Shown here: piece by piece, positions 1 to 8,672 of the stretch
How positions within the stretch are numbered: the first letter of the stretch is position 1
How the letters are laid out: the number at the start of each line of letters is the position of its first letter
From: Thalassotalea ponticola
GTDB lineage: Bacteria; Pseudomonadota; Gammaproteobacteria; Enterobacterales; Alteromonadaceae
DNA length: 64,000 nt
Direction: 5' to 3'
Assembly: GCF_041379045.1 (NCBI RefSeq)
Contig: NZ_CP166871.1
Coordinates: 372,001-436,000 of the forward strand
Translations under genes and position numbers: made by a program
The notes under the pieces: model-generated
Told to the model about the DNA's origin: nothing
The model's input: only the letters and a program-made list of their open reading frames with translations
Database searches by the model: none

Positions 1-434
1 TCCTCTAGATATAAGCCGATTAGGTGCTTGCCAAGGGGCGCTTTTGGGGTGATCACGGTGATCAATTTACCTCGTATTGTTACTTTTATGCCACCGGCAT
101 GTGGACCGATGAAGTAGTGTTGGCAGTTAGTTTTGTCATTGGCTAAACCGACACTGACCAAAGCACTCATTGCTATCGCATCGTCAAGGTCAAACTGCCG
201 CAACTCGAGGGCTGAGTACGCATTAATTTGCTGCATTAATTGCGCGGCTCGCTCACTCTGTCCATGCGCCAAGTAAGACGCTTCAATACCCAATGTATCA
301 TATTGAGTTTCGGCGACGCTTTGCTCGTCGATGGCGGCTAGCCTGGCATTATTGGCAGAGAGTAAAGCATCGTTTAGTTGCTGCTGTAATTGAGCAATAA
401 TAGCGTCTTTTATGGCGGATTTTTGAATGTTCAT
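1..434 (-). CDS. GreA/GreB-family transcription elongation factor-like protein (partial)
   Basis: The C-terminus lies beyond the left window edge; about 144 residues are visible. The N-terminal part is alpha-helical and rich in Gln and Ala, with a QYDTLGIEASYLAHGQ segment like the one in Gre-family coiled coils. It is followed by a beta-rich part ending ITPKAPLGKHLIGL, which matches the FKBP-like C-terminal domain of GreA/GreB ('SPLGKALLG'). Canonical GreA and GreB rescue backtracked RNA polymerase. This looks like the shorter stand-alone Gre-like protein of marine gammaproteobacteria, whose exact role is not established. ATG at 432-434 starts the reading frame. The gene diverges from the ABC exporter genes. 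Family assignment is by motif recognition. Confidence 0.72.
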   Translation of the reverse strand, partial: MNIQKSAIKDAIIAQLQQQLNDALLSANNARLAAIDEQSVAETQYDTLGIEASYLAHGQSERAAQLMQQINAYSALELRQFDLDDAIAMSALVSVGLANDKTNCQHYFIGPHAGGIKVTIRGKLITVITPKAPLGKHLIGLYLE

Positions 435-486
435 AATACCGGTCAGTATACGTGATTTTTAGTGATAAACATCAATAAAAAAATGG

Positions 487-527
487 CTAGGGCGTGTTTG
501 TATTAAACAAATATAAACACGCCCTAG
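487..527. repeat. 13-bp perfect inverted repeat between divergent genes
   Basis: CTAGGGCGTGTTT (487-499) is exactly complementary to AAACACGCCCTAG (515-527), with a 15-base spacer. It lies between two divergently transcribed genes, so it cannot be an ordinary terminator for either, and no T-run follows it on either strand. It may be an operator, an mRNA 5' hairpin of the plus-strand operon, or a remnant of a mobile-element end. The sequence does not decide between these. Confidence 0.6.
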
Positions 528-585
528 AGTTGAATAATTTAATAACGCCCACATTTATCGTGTAATTGGGAAAGAGGAATGTATT

Positions 586-1521
586 ATGACTCCTGCATTA
601 AAAATTGCCGGTTTAAGAAAGGTTTATAAAGGCGGGTTTGTCGCCGTAAAAGGGCTTGATCTACAAGTTGATGAGGGCGATTTTTTCGCTTTGTTAGGCC
701 CCAATGGTGCCGGTAAGTCAACCACGATTGGCGTAGTGACCTCACTGGTTAACAAAACCGAAGGTCAAGTCGAGGTATTTGGTCATAATATTGATAATGA
801 ACTCGATCTGGCCAAGAGCTTTCTTGGCTTAGTACCACAAGAGTTTAACTTTAACCAGTTTGAAGCACCGATGAAAATATTGGTCAACCAAGCTGGTTAC
901 TACGGCGTACCTCGCAAAGAGGCGACCATACGCGCAGAAAAATATTTAAAGCAGTTAGAACTGTGGGATAAAAAAGATCAACCATCGCGAAATTTATCGG
1001 GCGGCATGAAGCGTCGATTAATGATTGCAAGAGCGTTAATGCACGAACCTAAAGTGCTCATTCTCGATGAACCGACTGCTGGAGTTGATATTGAGTTGCG
1101 CCGCCATATGTGGGACTACTTGCGTCAGCTCAATGCGCAAGGTATCACCATTATCCTAACCACTCATTACCTAGAAGAAGCGGAAATGCTGTGTCGCAAT
1201 ATCGCGATTATCGACAAAGGTCGCATTGTAGAGCATACGTCGATGAAAAACTTATTGGCAAAATTGCACGTTGAAACCTTTGTCTTTGACACACAAGCGA
1301 TGAGTGAGCCCCCTACGCTGCAAGGCTATCAATTGCGCTACATTGATGAGCACACTATCGAGGTTGATGTCGATAAGTCACAGCCGATTAACTCGGTGTT
1401 TGACCAACTTAGCGCACAAGGTGTTGCAGTGAAGAGCATGCGCAACAAAACCAACCGTTTAGAAGAGCTGTTCGTCAGACTGGTTGCTAATAAAGCTGAT
1501 CAACAAGCAGAGGCTGAATAA
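586..1521 (+). CDS. yadG: ABC transporter ATP-binding protein, YadG type
   Basis: ATPase subunit of an ABC-2 type exporter, 311 residues. The nucleotide-binding domain has Walker A GPNGAGKST near residue 40, the signature LSGGMKRR, Walker B VLILDEPTAGVD and the switch-histidine region TTHYLEEAE. A roughly 80-residue C-terminal extension follows, as in YadG/CcmA-type subunits. AAGAGGA about 8 bases upstream supports the ATG. The stop codon shares one base with the start of the permease gene, indicating translational coupling. It should work at the inner face of the cytoplasmic membrane with the next gene product. The transported substrate is unknown. Confidence 0.9.
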   Translation: MTPALKIAGLRKVYKGGFVAVKGLDLQVDEGDFFALLGPNGAGKSTTIGVVTSLVNKTEGQVEVFGHNIDNELDLAKSFLGLVPQEFNFNQFEAPMKILVNQAGYYGVPRKEATIRAEKYLKQLELWDKKDQPSRNLSGGMKRRLMIARALMHEPKVLILDEPTAGVDIELRRHMWDYLRQLNAQGITIILTTHYLEEAEMLCRNIAIIDKGRIVEHTSMKNLLAKLHVETFVFDTQAMSEPPTLQGYQLRYIDEHTIEVDVDKSQPINSVFDQLSAQGVAVKSMRNKTNRLEELFVRLVANKADQQAEAE

Positions 1522-2294
1522 TGATAAGTACACAAAACCGTATTGCCTTGAGCAGTATCTTACACAAAGAAATTCATCGTTTTACTCGTATTTGGGTGCA
1601 AACTTTGGTACCCCCTGCGATTACTATCAGTCTGTATTTTGTCATCTTTGGCTCGTTGATTGGTTCGCGCATAGGTCAGATGGGCGGTTTTGACTACATG
1701 TCATTTATCGTTCCGGGTTTGATCATGATGGCGGTAATTACCAACTCATACTCAAACGTAGCCTCATCGTTTTTTAGTGCGAAATGGCAACGCAATGTCG
1801 AAGAGATGTTGGTCGCACCGGTACCAAACTGGGTTATTGTTGCTGGCTATGTTGGCGGTGGAATGTGCCGTGGCATATTGGTTGGCCTGATAGTGTCTTG
1901 CATTGCCATGCTGTTTGTTGATTTACAAATTCACAATATTGCCGTGGTAATGATTACCGTGGTATTAACCTCTGCGGTATTTGCCCTAGGCGGTCTGATC
2001 AATGCCGTGTTTGCGGGTAGTTTTGATGATATTTCTATTATCCCAACGTTCGTATTAACGCCATTAACGTACTTGGGTGGGGTGTTTTATTCGATTTCGC
2101 TGTTGCCGGAGTTTTGGCAGGGCGTTTCTAAGATCAATCCTATCGTATATATGGTAAATGCATTTCGTTACGGCTTTTTAGGGACCAGTGACGTTAGCTT
2201 AACCATGGCATTCTCAGTGATCTGCATTTTTGTTGTCGTGCTATACTCAATTGCCATGTACCTTATTAACAAAGGCATAGGATTGCGTAGCTAA
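1521..2294 (+). CDS. yadH: ABC-2 type permease, YadH type
   Basis: Membrane subunit of the exporter formed with the preceding ATPase, 257 residues. After a short amphipathic N-terminus (HKEIHRFTRIW) there are about six hydrophobic segments. The ABC-2 consensus region near residues 175-215 (PTFVLTPLTYLGGVFYS and KINPIVYMVNAFRYG) matches YadH. The stop codon overlaps the next start by one base, so the permease, the ATPase and the methyltransferase-like gene form one coupled operon. Substrate and direction are inferred from family membership, which favours export. Confidence 0.9.
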   Translation: MISTQNRIALSSILHKEIHRFTRIWVQTLVPPAITISLYFVIFGSLIGSRIGQMGGFDYMSFIVPGLIMMAVITNSYSNVASSFFSAKWQRNVEEMLVAPVPNWVIVAGYVGGGMCRGILVGLIVSCIAMLFVDLQIHNIAVVMITVVLTSAVFALGGLINAVFAGSFDDISIIPTFVLTPLTYLGGVFYSISLLPEFWQGVSKINPIVYMVNAFRYGFLGTSDVSLTMAFSVICIFVVVLYSIAMYLINKGIGLRS

Positions 2295-2959
2295 TGTCGT
2301 TTGGCGATTCAAAACAAATTATCACCAACCAACCGGGTATTCATGACAACTTAACTGAGATTGTTAATAAACACCTCACGCATGAATTTAAAAAGCCAAT
2401 TGCCGAACATACCCGTTCGGCCTTTGACCAAGTAAATGAACTGGTGCAACGGCACCAGGGGCCAATTATTCTCGATGCGTGCTGTGGCGTTGGTCAAAGC
2501 AGTCGTATTTTGGCGTCGCGTTACCCCGATGCTCTGGTGGTCGGCGTTGATAAATCCGATAATCGAATTTCACGCAATGTCGACGATGTATGGCAAGCGG
2601 ATAATTATGTCCTTGTCAGAGCTGATTTAAATGACTTTTATCGCCTTGTGGTAGAAGCCAATTGGCCGGTTGAGCAACACTACATTCTCTACCCGAATCC
2701 GTGGCCAAAGGCGAAACATGTGCAACGTCGTTGGCACGGTAGTGCCGTGTTCGGTTATATTGTCAAAGTTGGTAAAACCTTGCACCTTAGAAGCAATTGG
2801 CGCTTGTATTTAGAAGAGTTTTTGCATGCCGCACAAATTGCTGGTTATCAAGGTAAAATAACCGAGGTAAACGATGAGCAACCAATCACGCCGTTTGAAG
2901 CAAAGTATCAAGCAAGCGGACAAACGTGTTACCAGCTCACCATATCGCTGCGATCATAG
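2294..2959 (+). CDS. TrmB-like tRNA (guanine-N7)-methyltransferase family protein
   Basis: A 221-residue Rossmann-fold SAM methyltransferase. Motif I reads ILDACCGVGQSS, followed by an acidic VVGVDKS loop that would bind the ribose of SAM. The segment YPNPWPKAKHVQRRW closely matches the PDPWPKKRHHKRR hallmark of TrmB, which makes m7G46 in tRNA. Motif I differs from canonical TrmB (usually E-I-G-x-G-x-G), so this is probably a TrmB paralogue and not trmB itself. It is coupled by a one-base overlap to the ABC permease gene. Whether it modifies tRNA or another substrate cannot be read from the sequence. Confidence 0.7.
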   Translation: MSFGDSKQIITNQPGIHDNLTEIVNKHLTHEFKKPIAEHTRSAFDQVNELVQRHQGPIILDACCGVGQSSRILASRYPDALVVGVDKSDNRISRNVDDVWQADNYVLVRADLNDFYRLVVEANWPVEQHYILYPNPWPKAKHVQRRWHGSAVFGYIVKVGKTLHLRSNWRLYLEEFLHAAQIAGYQGKITEVNDEQPITPFEAKYQASGQTCYQLTISLRS

Positions 2960-3051
2960 TGGGCCAGGCGAGTTTTACCATCTGCCATCCTGCGTCCCTA
3001 AGGCGCTGCGGTAAGCCTGAGTAGTAACTGTAGATGTTGTAGTTTTTGATT

Positions 3052-3080
3052 TTGGTTTTTTGTTGGCGAATATTTATAAT
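3052..3080 (+). promoter_or_regulatory. Candidate sigma70 promoter for panP
   Basis: TTGGTT (3052-3057) and TATAAT (3075-3080) are separated by 17 bases. Transcription would begin near 3087, giving a 5' untranslated region of about 125 bases before panP. The surrounding DNA is AT-rich. This is a by-eye match only. Confidence 0.4.
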
Positions 3081-3212
3081 ATCGCTTTCAAAATAATTTT
3101 AATGATACTTTTTTTCGCAAAATATACAGACATTTGAGTCGATTTTTATTAAAGTCCGCGATATAAAAAAGTAAACAATTGAACAGCGGCACACAGTTGC
3201 TGCAAAACGGTT

Positions 3213-4847
3213 ATGACAACAAATAAACGAGCAGCTGAAGCGACGCTTGAAACATTACATCAAATTTTCACCATTCCTGAAGCGCCGGATTCGACTCTCG
3301 GCCGCATTGAGGCGGAGATTTCACAGAATTTAAACGGCTTTTTAGCAAAATCCATTGTTGCTACCGAAAAGCCGCTGTCTGAGATTGAGAAGGATTTCGC
3401 TCAATCGCATATTCCAGAGCAACCTCAGTACGTGTCAGACCACACCCATCACTTACTCGATAAATTAATTTCGCAGTCGGTGCATACATCGGCGCCGAGT
3501 TTTATCGGTCACATGACATCGGCTTTGCCATACTTTTTGCTGCCCTTGTCGAAACTGATGACGGGCTTAAATCAAAACCTAGTCAAAATAGAAACTTCAA
3601 AGGCATTTACTCCGTTAGAGCGCCAAGTGCTTGGTATGATGCACCGATTGGTTTACAACCAAGGTGATAGTTTCTATCACGAATTTATGCACAGTGCAGA
3701 TCACTCACTGGGAGCGTTTTGTTCTGGGGGGACTGTCGCTAATATTACCGCGTTATGGGTAGCGCGTAATAATCTGCTCAAAGCGGATGGCGACTTTAAA
3801 GGCGTCGCTCAACAAGGCTTGCACAAAGCGTTGCAACACTACGGCTATCAAGGCGTGGCCATTTTAGTATCTGAACGCGGCCATTACTCGCTAAAAAAAG
3901 CGGCGGATATTCTTGGTATTGGGCGTGAATCCGTCATCTCAATTACCACAGATAGTCACAATCGAATTGATATTGAGGCACTTGAACAAACCTGTCAGCA
4001 ACTTGAAAAAGACAATATCAAGGTGATGTCTATCGTGGGTGTTGCAGGGACAACTGAAACCGGCAACGTTGACCCATTAGTCGATATGGCGGCTATCGCC
4101 AAACGCTTTGGCTGTCACTTCCACGTTGATGCCGCTTGGGGCGGGGCCACCTTGCTATCGAATAAATACCGTCATTTGTTATCCGGTATCGAGTTAGCAG
4201 ACTCGGTGACCATTGACGCACATAAACAAATGTATGTGCCAATGGGGGCTGGATTGGTGGTGTTTAAAAACCCGGCGAGTGTCGCTTCAATTGAACATCA
4301 CGCCGAGTATATATTGCGCCGTGGTTCAAAAGATTTAGGTTCACACACGTTGGAAGGCTCGCGTCCAGGTATGGCGATGATGGTCTATGCAAGCTTGCAC
4401 ATTATCTCGCGTCCAGGCTATGAACTGCTTATTAATCAAAGTATCGAAAAAGCAAAATACTTTGCTACTCTGATCGAGCAAGACAGAGACTTTGAGTTGA
4501 TCAGTGAGCCCGAGCTGTGCTTATTGACCTATCGTTATGTGCCACAGGCAGTGCAAACGTTTTTAGCTACTGCCGATCAACAGCAGTCACTGCAAATTAA
4601 TAAGCTGCTCGATAAATTAACTAAATTTATTCAAAAGTCGCAGCGAGAAAATGGCAAATCGTTTGTGTCTCGTACTCGTATTGAAGTCGACAAGTACAAC
4701 GGTCGCAAAACCCTCGTGTTCCGCGTCGTACTTGCTAACCCACTTACCAGTAAAGAGATCTTACAAGATATCCTTGACGAACAAAAACAAATAGCCGCCA
4801 CGAGCTTGCAGCATATCCAATCGTTGCTGCAGTCGATTAACGCCTAG
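3213..4847 (+). CDS. panP: Pyridoxal-dependent aspartate 1-decarboxylase PanP
   Basis: A 544-residue fold-type I PLP decarboxylase of the glutamate/aspartate decarboxylase group. HVDAAWGG carries the aspartate that contacts the pyridine nitrogen. DAHKQMY places the Schiff-base lysine at residue 338. CSGGTVANITALW is the phosphate-binding region. PanP makes beta-alanine from L-aspartate and replaces the pyruvoyl enzyme PanD in many Vibrio/Shewanella-type bacteria. The adjacent, convergent panC and panB strongly support this role over glutamate or other decarboxylation. The N-terminal roughly 100 residues are the usual extension of the family. Substrate specificity is inferred from homology and context. 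Confidence 0.88.
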   Translation: MTTNKRAAEATLETLHQIFTIPEAPDSTLGRIEAEISQNLNGFLAKSIVATEKPLSEIEKDFAQSHIPEQPQYVSDHTHHLLDKLISQSVHTSAPSFIGHMTSALPYFLLPLSKLMTGLNQNLVKIETSKAFTPLERQVLGMMHRLVYNQGDSFYHEFMHSADHSLGAFCSGGTVANITALWVARNNLLKADGDFKGVAQQGLHKALQHYGYQGVAILVSERGHYSLKKAADILGIGRESVISITTDSHNRIDIEALEQTCQQLEKDNIKVMSIVGVAGTTETGNVDPLVDMAAIAKRFGCHFHVDAAWGGATLLSNKYRHLLSGIELADSVTIDAHKQMYVPMGAGLVVFKNPASVASIEHHAEYILRRGSKDLGSHTLEGSRPGMAMMVYASLHIISRPGYELLINQSIEKAKYFATLIEQDRDFELISEPELCLLTYRYVPQAVQTFLATADQQQSLQINKLLDKLTKFIQKSQRENGKSFVSRTRIEVDKYNGRKTLVFRVVLANPLTSKEILQDILDEQKQIAATSLQHIQSLLQSINA

Positions 4848-4860
4848 GACGGGTCAAACC

Positions 4861-4896
4861 TAATAAAAAAGGAGGTTATAACCTCCTTTTTTATTA
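4861..4896. terminator. Bidirectional Rho-independent terminator between panP and panC
   Basis: A perfect 36-base palindrome: the GGAGGTTATAACCTCC core is flanked by A-runs on the left and T-runs on the right, so it works as a terminator on either strand. It lies between convergent panP and panC and can serve both. Confidence 0.9.
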
Positions 4897-4924
4897 GTCG
4901 ATGAAACACAGTTAACAGGCCGTG

Positions 4925-5794
4925 CTAATTGGCTCCGTTCAACTCAACTTGTAAATTGTCGATTAACCGCGCTTTACCGCAATGTGCGGCGGCCAGAATA
5001 ACGAGCTTGTGGTCATCGGGGGTTGCCGGTGCCAGTGTCCGTGCATTGGCAATATGAATGTAATCCGTTTTCATACCCGTGGCGTTAATTTTTTCACTAG
5101 CTTGCTCTAATAAGGCATCGTAGCTACCTTTGACTATCTGCCCGTTGTTGAGTTGTTCAGCTAGCCAGTTAAGAGTCTGGCTCAACTGAGCTGCGGTGAC
5201 TTTTTGTTGCTCGGTTAAGTAATTGTTGCGCGAGCTCATCGCCAAGCCCGACGCCTCTCGCATCGTCGCCACAGGAATAATATCAATCGGTATCGATAAG
5301 TCTTCTACCATGGTTTGGATGACCTGTACCTGCTGATAGTCTTTTAATCCAAAACACGCGACATCTGGTTGTACTAGGTTGAATAACTTGCAGACCACAG
5401 TTGCGACACCGCGAAAATGACCGGGTCGTGATTCGCCACAGTAACCGGCTGATACATCTGGGACTTCAACATAGGTTTGATTGTCTAACCCCTTGGGGTA
5501 AATAATCTCAGGTGTCGGTGTAAATAGTAAATCACAATTGGCATCAACCAACTTTTGTTGGTCATCGGCTAAAGTACGTGGGTAGTTATCAATATCTTCG
5601 TTAGCGCCAAATTGCATCGGATTGACAAAAATACTGGCAACAACTTTATCGGCGTGTTTATGTGCTTCATTCACCAAAGAAATATGGCCTTGATGTAGGT
5701 TGCCCATCGTCGGTACAAAACCAACCGTTAAACCTTGTTGACGCCATTGACGAACGATTGTGCGCAGTTGTGCAATCTGACTTACCGTTTGCAT
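4925..5794 (-). CDS. panC: Pantothenate synthetase
   Basis: Joins pantoate and beta-alanine with ATP to form pantothenate. The 289-residue length is normal. The nucleotide-binding signature [10 protein letters not shown] is near residue 30 and the KMSKS-like [13 protein letters not shown] is near residue 190. [11 protein letters not shown] and FGLKDYQQ are conserved active-site segments. It lies 12 bases downstream of panB and is very probably cotranscribed with it. It converges on panP, which supplies its beta-alanine substrate. Confidence 0.97.
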   Translation of the reverse strand: MQTVSQIAQLRTIVRQWRQQGLTVGFVPTMGNLHQGHISLVNEAHKHADKVVASIFVNPMQFGANEDIDNYPRTLADDQQKLVDANCDLLFTPTPEIIYPKGLDNQTYVEVPDVSAGYCGESRPGHFRGVATVVCKLFNLVQPDVACFGLKDYQQVQVIQTMVEDLSIPIDIIPVATMREASGLAMSSRNNYLTEQQKVTAAQLSQTLNWLAEQLNNGQIVKGSYDALLEQASEKINATGMKTDYIHIANARTLAPATPDDHKLVILAAAHCGKARLIDNLQVELNGAN

Positions 5795-5806
5795 TGTACT
5801 TTGCTC

Positions 5807-6601
5807 CTAGTTAAAGGTGTGCTCGGGACCAGGGAAATTTCCTGACTCAACCTCAGACTTATACAGGGCAACGGCTGCGCGAATATCGCCTGTATCTTGT
5901 AAAAAGTTGCGTGAGAACTTAGGGATTTTACCAACTGAAATACCGAAGGCGTCATGCATCACTAAAATCTGTCCGTCAGTCACGTTACCTGCGCCAATGC
6001 CGATAACCGGAATGGTTAGTGCCTCGGTAATTGCTTTTGCCAACTCGACAGGGATACATTCAAGTACCAGTAGTTGAATTCCAGCCGCCTCTAACTGTTT
6101 AGCATCGTCAATCATTTGGCGTGCTTTATCATTGTCGCGCCCTTGGACTTTGAACCCGCCAAATACATTTACTGATTGTGGGGTTAAACCTAAATGACCG
6201 CATACTGGGACGCTGCGCTCGACAAGGCCCTTGATGGTGTCAACAAGCCACGCTCCACCTTCAAGCTTCACCATGTTCGCGCCTGCGCGCATTAGCTTAG
6301 CTGCGTTGTCATACGTTTGTTCAGGGGTTGCGTAACTCATAAACGGCAAATCGGCGAGGATCAATGCTTTATCGGCACCAGCGCGAACACACTTGGTGTG
6401 ATAACAAATATCATCAACCGTAACGGGTAAGGTATCCGCTTGGCCTTGTAAGACCATTCCGAGTGAATCACCGATCAACATCGCATGAATTCCAGCTTGA
6501 TCAAACAAGTGACTAAAGCTGGCGTCATAGGCAGTGATGGTGGATATTTTTTGCCCTTCCTGCTTCATTTTTTGCAGGGTACTTACAGTAATTCTACTCA
6601 T
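5807..6601 (-). CDS. panB: 3-methyl-2-oxobutanoate hydroxymethyltransferase
   Basis: Transfers a one-carbon unit from 5,10-methylene-tetrahydrofolate to alpha-ketoisovalerate to make ketopantoate, the first step of pantothenate synthesis. It is 264 residues, the normal length. The metal-binding region [13 protein letters not shown], the VKLEGG segment and [13 protein letters not shown] with the Mg2+/ketoacid pocket are all present. It shares a minus-strand block with panC (12-base gap) and, 66 bases upstream, folK, so folate and pantothenate functions are grouped. Confidence 0.97.
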   Translation of the reverse strand: MSRITVSTLQKMKQEGQKISTITAYDASFSHLFDQAGIHAMLIGDSLGMVLQGQADTLPVTVDDICYHTKCVRAGADKALILADLPFMSYATPEQTYDNAAKLMRAGANMVKLEGGAWLVDTIKGLVERSVPVCGHLGLTPQSVNVFGGFKVQGRDNDKARQMIDDAKQLEAAGIQLLVLECIPVELAKAITEALTIPVIGIGAGNVTDGQILVMHDAFGISVGKIPKFSRNFLQDTGDIRAAVALYKSEVESGNFPGPEHTFN

Positions 6602-6667
6602 AATACTATTCGCAATATCATGTATATGGGTTGTAAAAATAAGGTTGCTAACCTTGACACATTCAAA

Positions 6668-7165
6668 TTAAATGTGCAATTGCTTAACCACAAACAAACC
6701 GTTTTTGTTGAGGTTTTGTTGCAGTTCTAGCGCTGCAGTCCCGTCGGGTAATTGCAGTTCAGGCATTATTTCAACCAACGGATAGATAACGAACTCTCTT
6801 TGCTTCATGCCGTAATGTGGTACGGTTAAGCGCTCGGTATTTATCACGTGTTGGCCATATAATAAAATGTCTAAGTCGAGTACACGGGCGCCCCAGCGCT
6901 GATCTTTTCTCACTCGACCAAACGCGTGTTCGATGTGTTGTAATTGGTCTAGTAGCGCTTCTGCAGCTAATGTGGTGCTCAATAGGGCAACGGCGTTCAT
7001 GTAATCGGGCTGATCTTGTGGCCCCATCGGTTTACTGCTGTACAACGACGACACTTTAATGAGATTGCTGTCTTTAATTTTGCCCATGGCTTGTAAGGCG
7101 CGCTCTATTTGCGTGTCGGGTTGCTCGAGGTTACTACCCAAACCGATGAAAACGTCAATACTCAT
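6668..7165 (-). CDS. folK: 2-amino-4-hydroxy-6-hydroxymethyldihydropteridine pyrophosphokinase
   Basis: HPPK transfers pyrophosphate from ATP to 6-hydroxymethyl-dihydropterin in folate synthesis. The 165-residue protein starts with IGLGSNLEQP and has SSLYSSKPMGPQDQPDYMNAV, plus the family signature RWGARVLDLDILLYG with the two Mg2+-binding aspartates. The start codon shares one base with the stop codon of pcnB, so the two are translationally coupled as in many gammaproteobacteria. Confidence 0.96.
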   Translation of the reverse strand: MSIDVFIGLGSNLEQPDTQIERALQAMGKIKDSNLIKVSSLYSSKPMGPQDQPDYMNAVALLSTTLAAEALLDQLQHIEHAFGRVRKDQRWGARVLDLDILLYGQHVINTERLTVPHYGMKQREFVIYPLVEIMPELQLPDGTAALELQQNLNKNGLFVVKQLHI

Positions 7166-8547
7166 TATTCGGCGACCTTTTTGCGCTTGCGTGGGCTGCG
7201 ACGTCGACGCGAGCGAGTGGGTTTAAAGCTCTTTAACATCTGCTGTTTGGTATCGGCTGAGGCGTGTTGAAAGTGGGTCCACCAGTTAGCCAGCTCAACA
7301 AGGTCACCCTGTTCAACCTCAGAGCGAATTAACAAGAAGTCATAACCGGCGCGAAAACGAGGGTGCTCTAATGTTTTAAACGCTTTTTTCGCTTCTCTAT
7401 GCGGTAGTTTGTGCTGTAAGAACCAAATGTCTTTCATCGGTAATTGAAAACGTTTAGGAATAGCAATACAGCGTTGCTGCTCAGCCATCACTTCGTTCAT
7501 AGCGGTAAAAAAGGCGTCTTGAAACGGCATCTGCTGTTGTTCAGTCAGCGTATTAAGTTGGCTTTCAATGCGGTGCCACAACATCGCGGCAAGTAAGAAT
7601 GCTGGGGTAACGCGTTTTCCTTGGTTAATACGCAGATCTGTGTTGCGCAACACCTTGCGAACAAATTGCACCGAGGCGCTGTTGTCATCGGCTTTCATAT
7701 CACTGGCGATATGCGGGAAAAAATACTCAAGTAATTGGTATTCGGCAAGCATGTCGAAGTTTTGTTCAGCCTTGCCACCCAAAAATAGTTTCATGTACTC
7801 TTCAAACATTCGCGCGGGTGGAATATGGGCCATTAGCGGCGCTAATCGCTTAATCGGTTCGCGCGTTGACGGCTCAATTTGCATATCCAATTTGGTGGCA
7901 AATCTAATCGCTCTTAGCATGCGCACGGGATCTTCGCGATAGCGAGTCTCGGCATCGCCAATCAATCGGATCACCCGATTTTTAATATCGGCTACACCGT
8001 TGGCAAAGTCGTAAACTTTAAAGTCGGCGATGTTGTAATACAAGGCATTAATGGTGAAATCTCGACGCTCAGCATCTTCGTCTATGGTGCCGTAGATATT
8101 GTCCCGTAACAACATGCCATGCGCTGATTGCTTAGACTGTTTTTGGTTGTCGCTGCTTTGTTCGTCGTGATGGCCTCTAAATGTTGCGACTTCAATGATA
8201 TCGCGACCAAAGACGATATGGGCAAGGCGAAAACGGCGTCCAATAAGGCGACAATTGCGAAATAGCTTTTTAATTTGCTCTGGCGTTGCGTTGGTGACGA
8301 TATCAAAGTCTTTTGGGTGTTCACCCAATAAAATATCGCGCACGCCACCACCAACAAGATAGGCATCATAGCCGCCTTTGTTGAGTCGATATAGCACTTT
8401 TAACGCGTTCTCGCTGAGCTCATTACGCGACACATTGTGCTCATCTCGGGCGAACACCAAGGGGGATTCTAGTGTGTTGCTTTGCTGTGTTTTCGCTTTG
8501 TTTGTCATCGATTTGAATAGCCTGATGAATGCCTTAAACATGGTCAT
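7165..8547 (-). CDS. pcnB: Poly(A) polymerase I
   Basis: Adds 3' poly(A) tails to RNA, which promotes decay by the degradosome. It is 460 residues. The class II nucleotidyltransferase head has LVGGGVRDILLG and the DFDIV metal-binding aspartates near residue 80. RRFRLAHIVFG and RRDFTINALYYN follow, then a neck that begins DPVRMLRAIRFA. The C-terminus is a highly basic RNA-binding tail (RSRRRRSPRKRKK). The ATG shown is a plausible start, though non-ATG upstream starts are known for pcnB elsewhere. It is coupled to folK downstream and lies 125 bases downstream of gluQ. Confidence 0.95.
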   Translation of the reverse strand: MTMFKAFIRLFKSMTNKAKTQQSNTLESPLVFARDEHNVSRNELSENALKVLYRLNKGGYDAYLVGGGVRDILLGEHPKDFDIVTNATPEQIKKLFRNCRLIGRRFRLAHIVFGRDIIEVATFRGHHDEQSSDNQKQSKQSAHGMLLRDNIYGTIDEDAERRDFTINALYYNIADFKVYDFANGVADIKNRVIRLIGDAETRYREDPVRMLRAIRFATKLDMQIEPSTREPIKRLAPLMAHIPPARMFEEYMKLFLGGKAEQNFDMLAEYQLLEYFFPHIASDMKADDNSASVQFVRKVLRNTDLRINQGKRVTPAFLLAAMLWHRIESQLNTLTEQQQMPFQDAFFTAMNEVMAEQQRCIAIPKRFQLPMKDIWFLQHKLPHREAKKAFKTLEHPRFRAGYDFLLIRSEVEQGDLVELANWWTHFQHASADTKQQMLKSFKPTRSRRRRSPRKRKKVAE

Positions 8548-8672
8548 CGAAAATAATTTTGCATATGGGAATCAAAAAATAAGGCGAGATCATACTCCTT
8601 TTTGCTTAAAAAGAGAACGAAAAGCCTATGATTTGCCGATAATTTTCGAGCCAACAAGGCAATGTGCTTATA

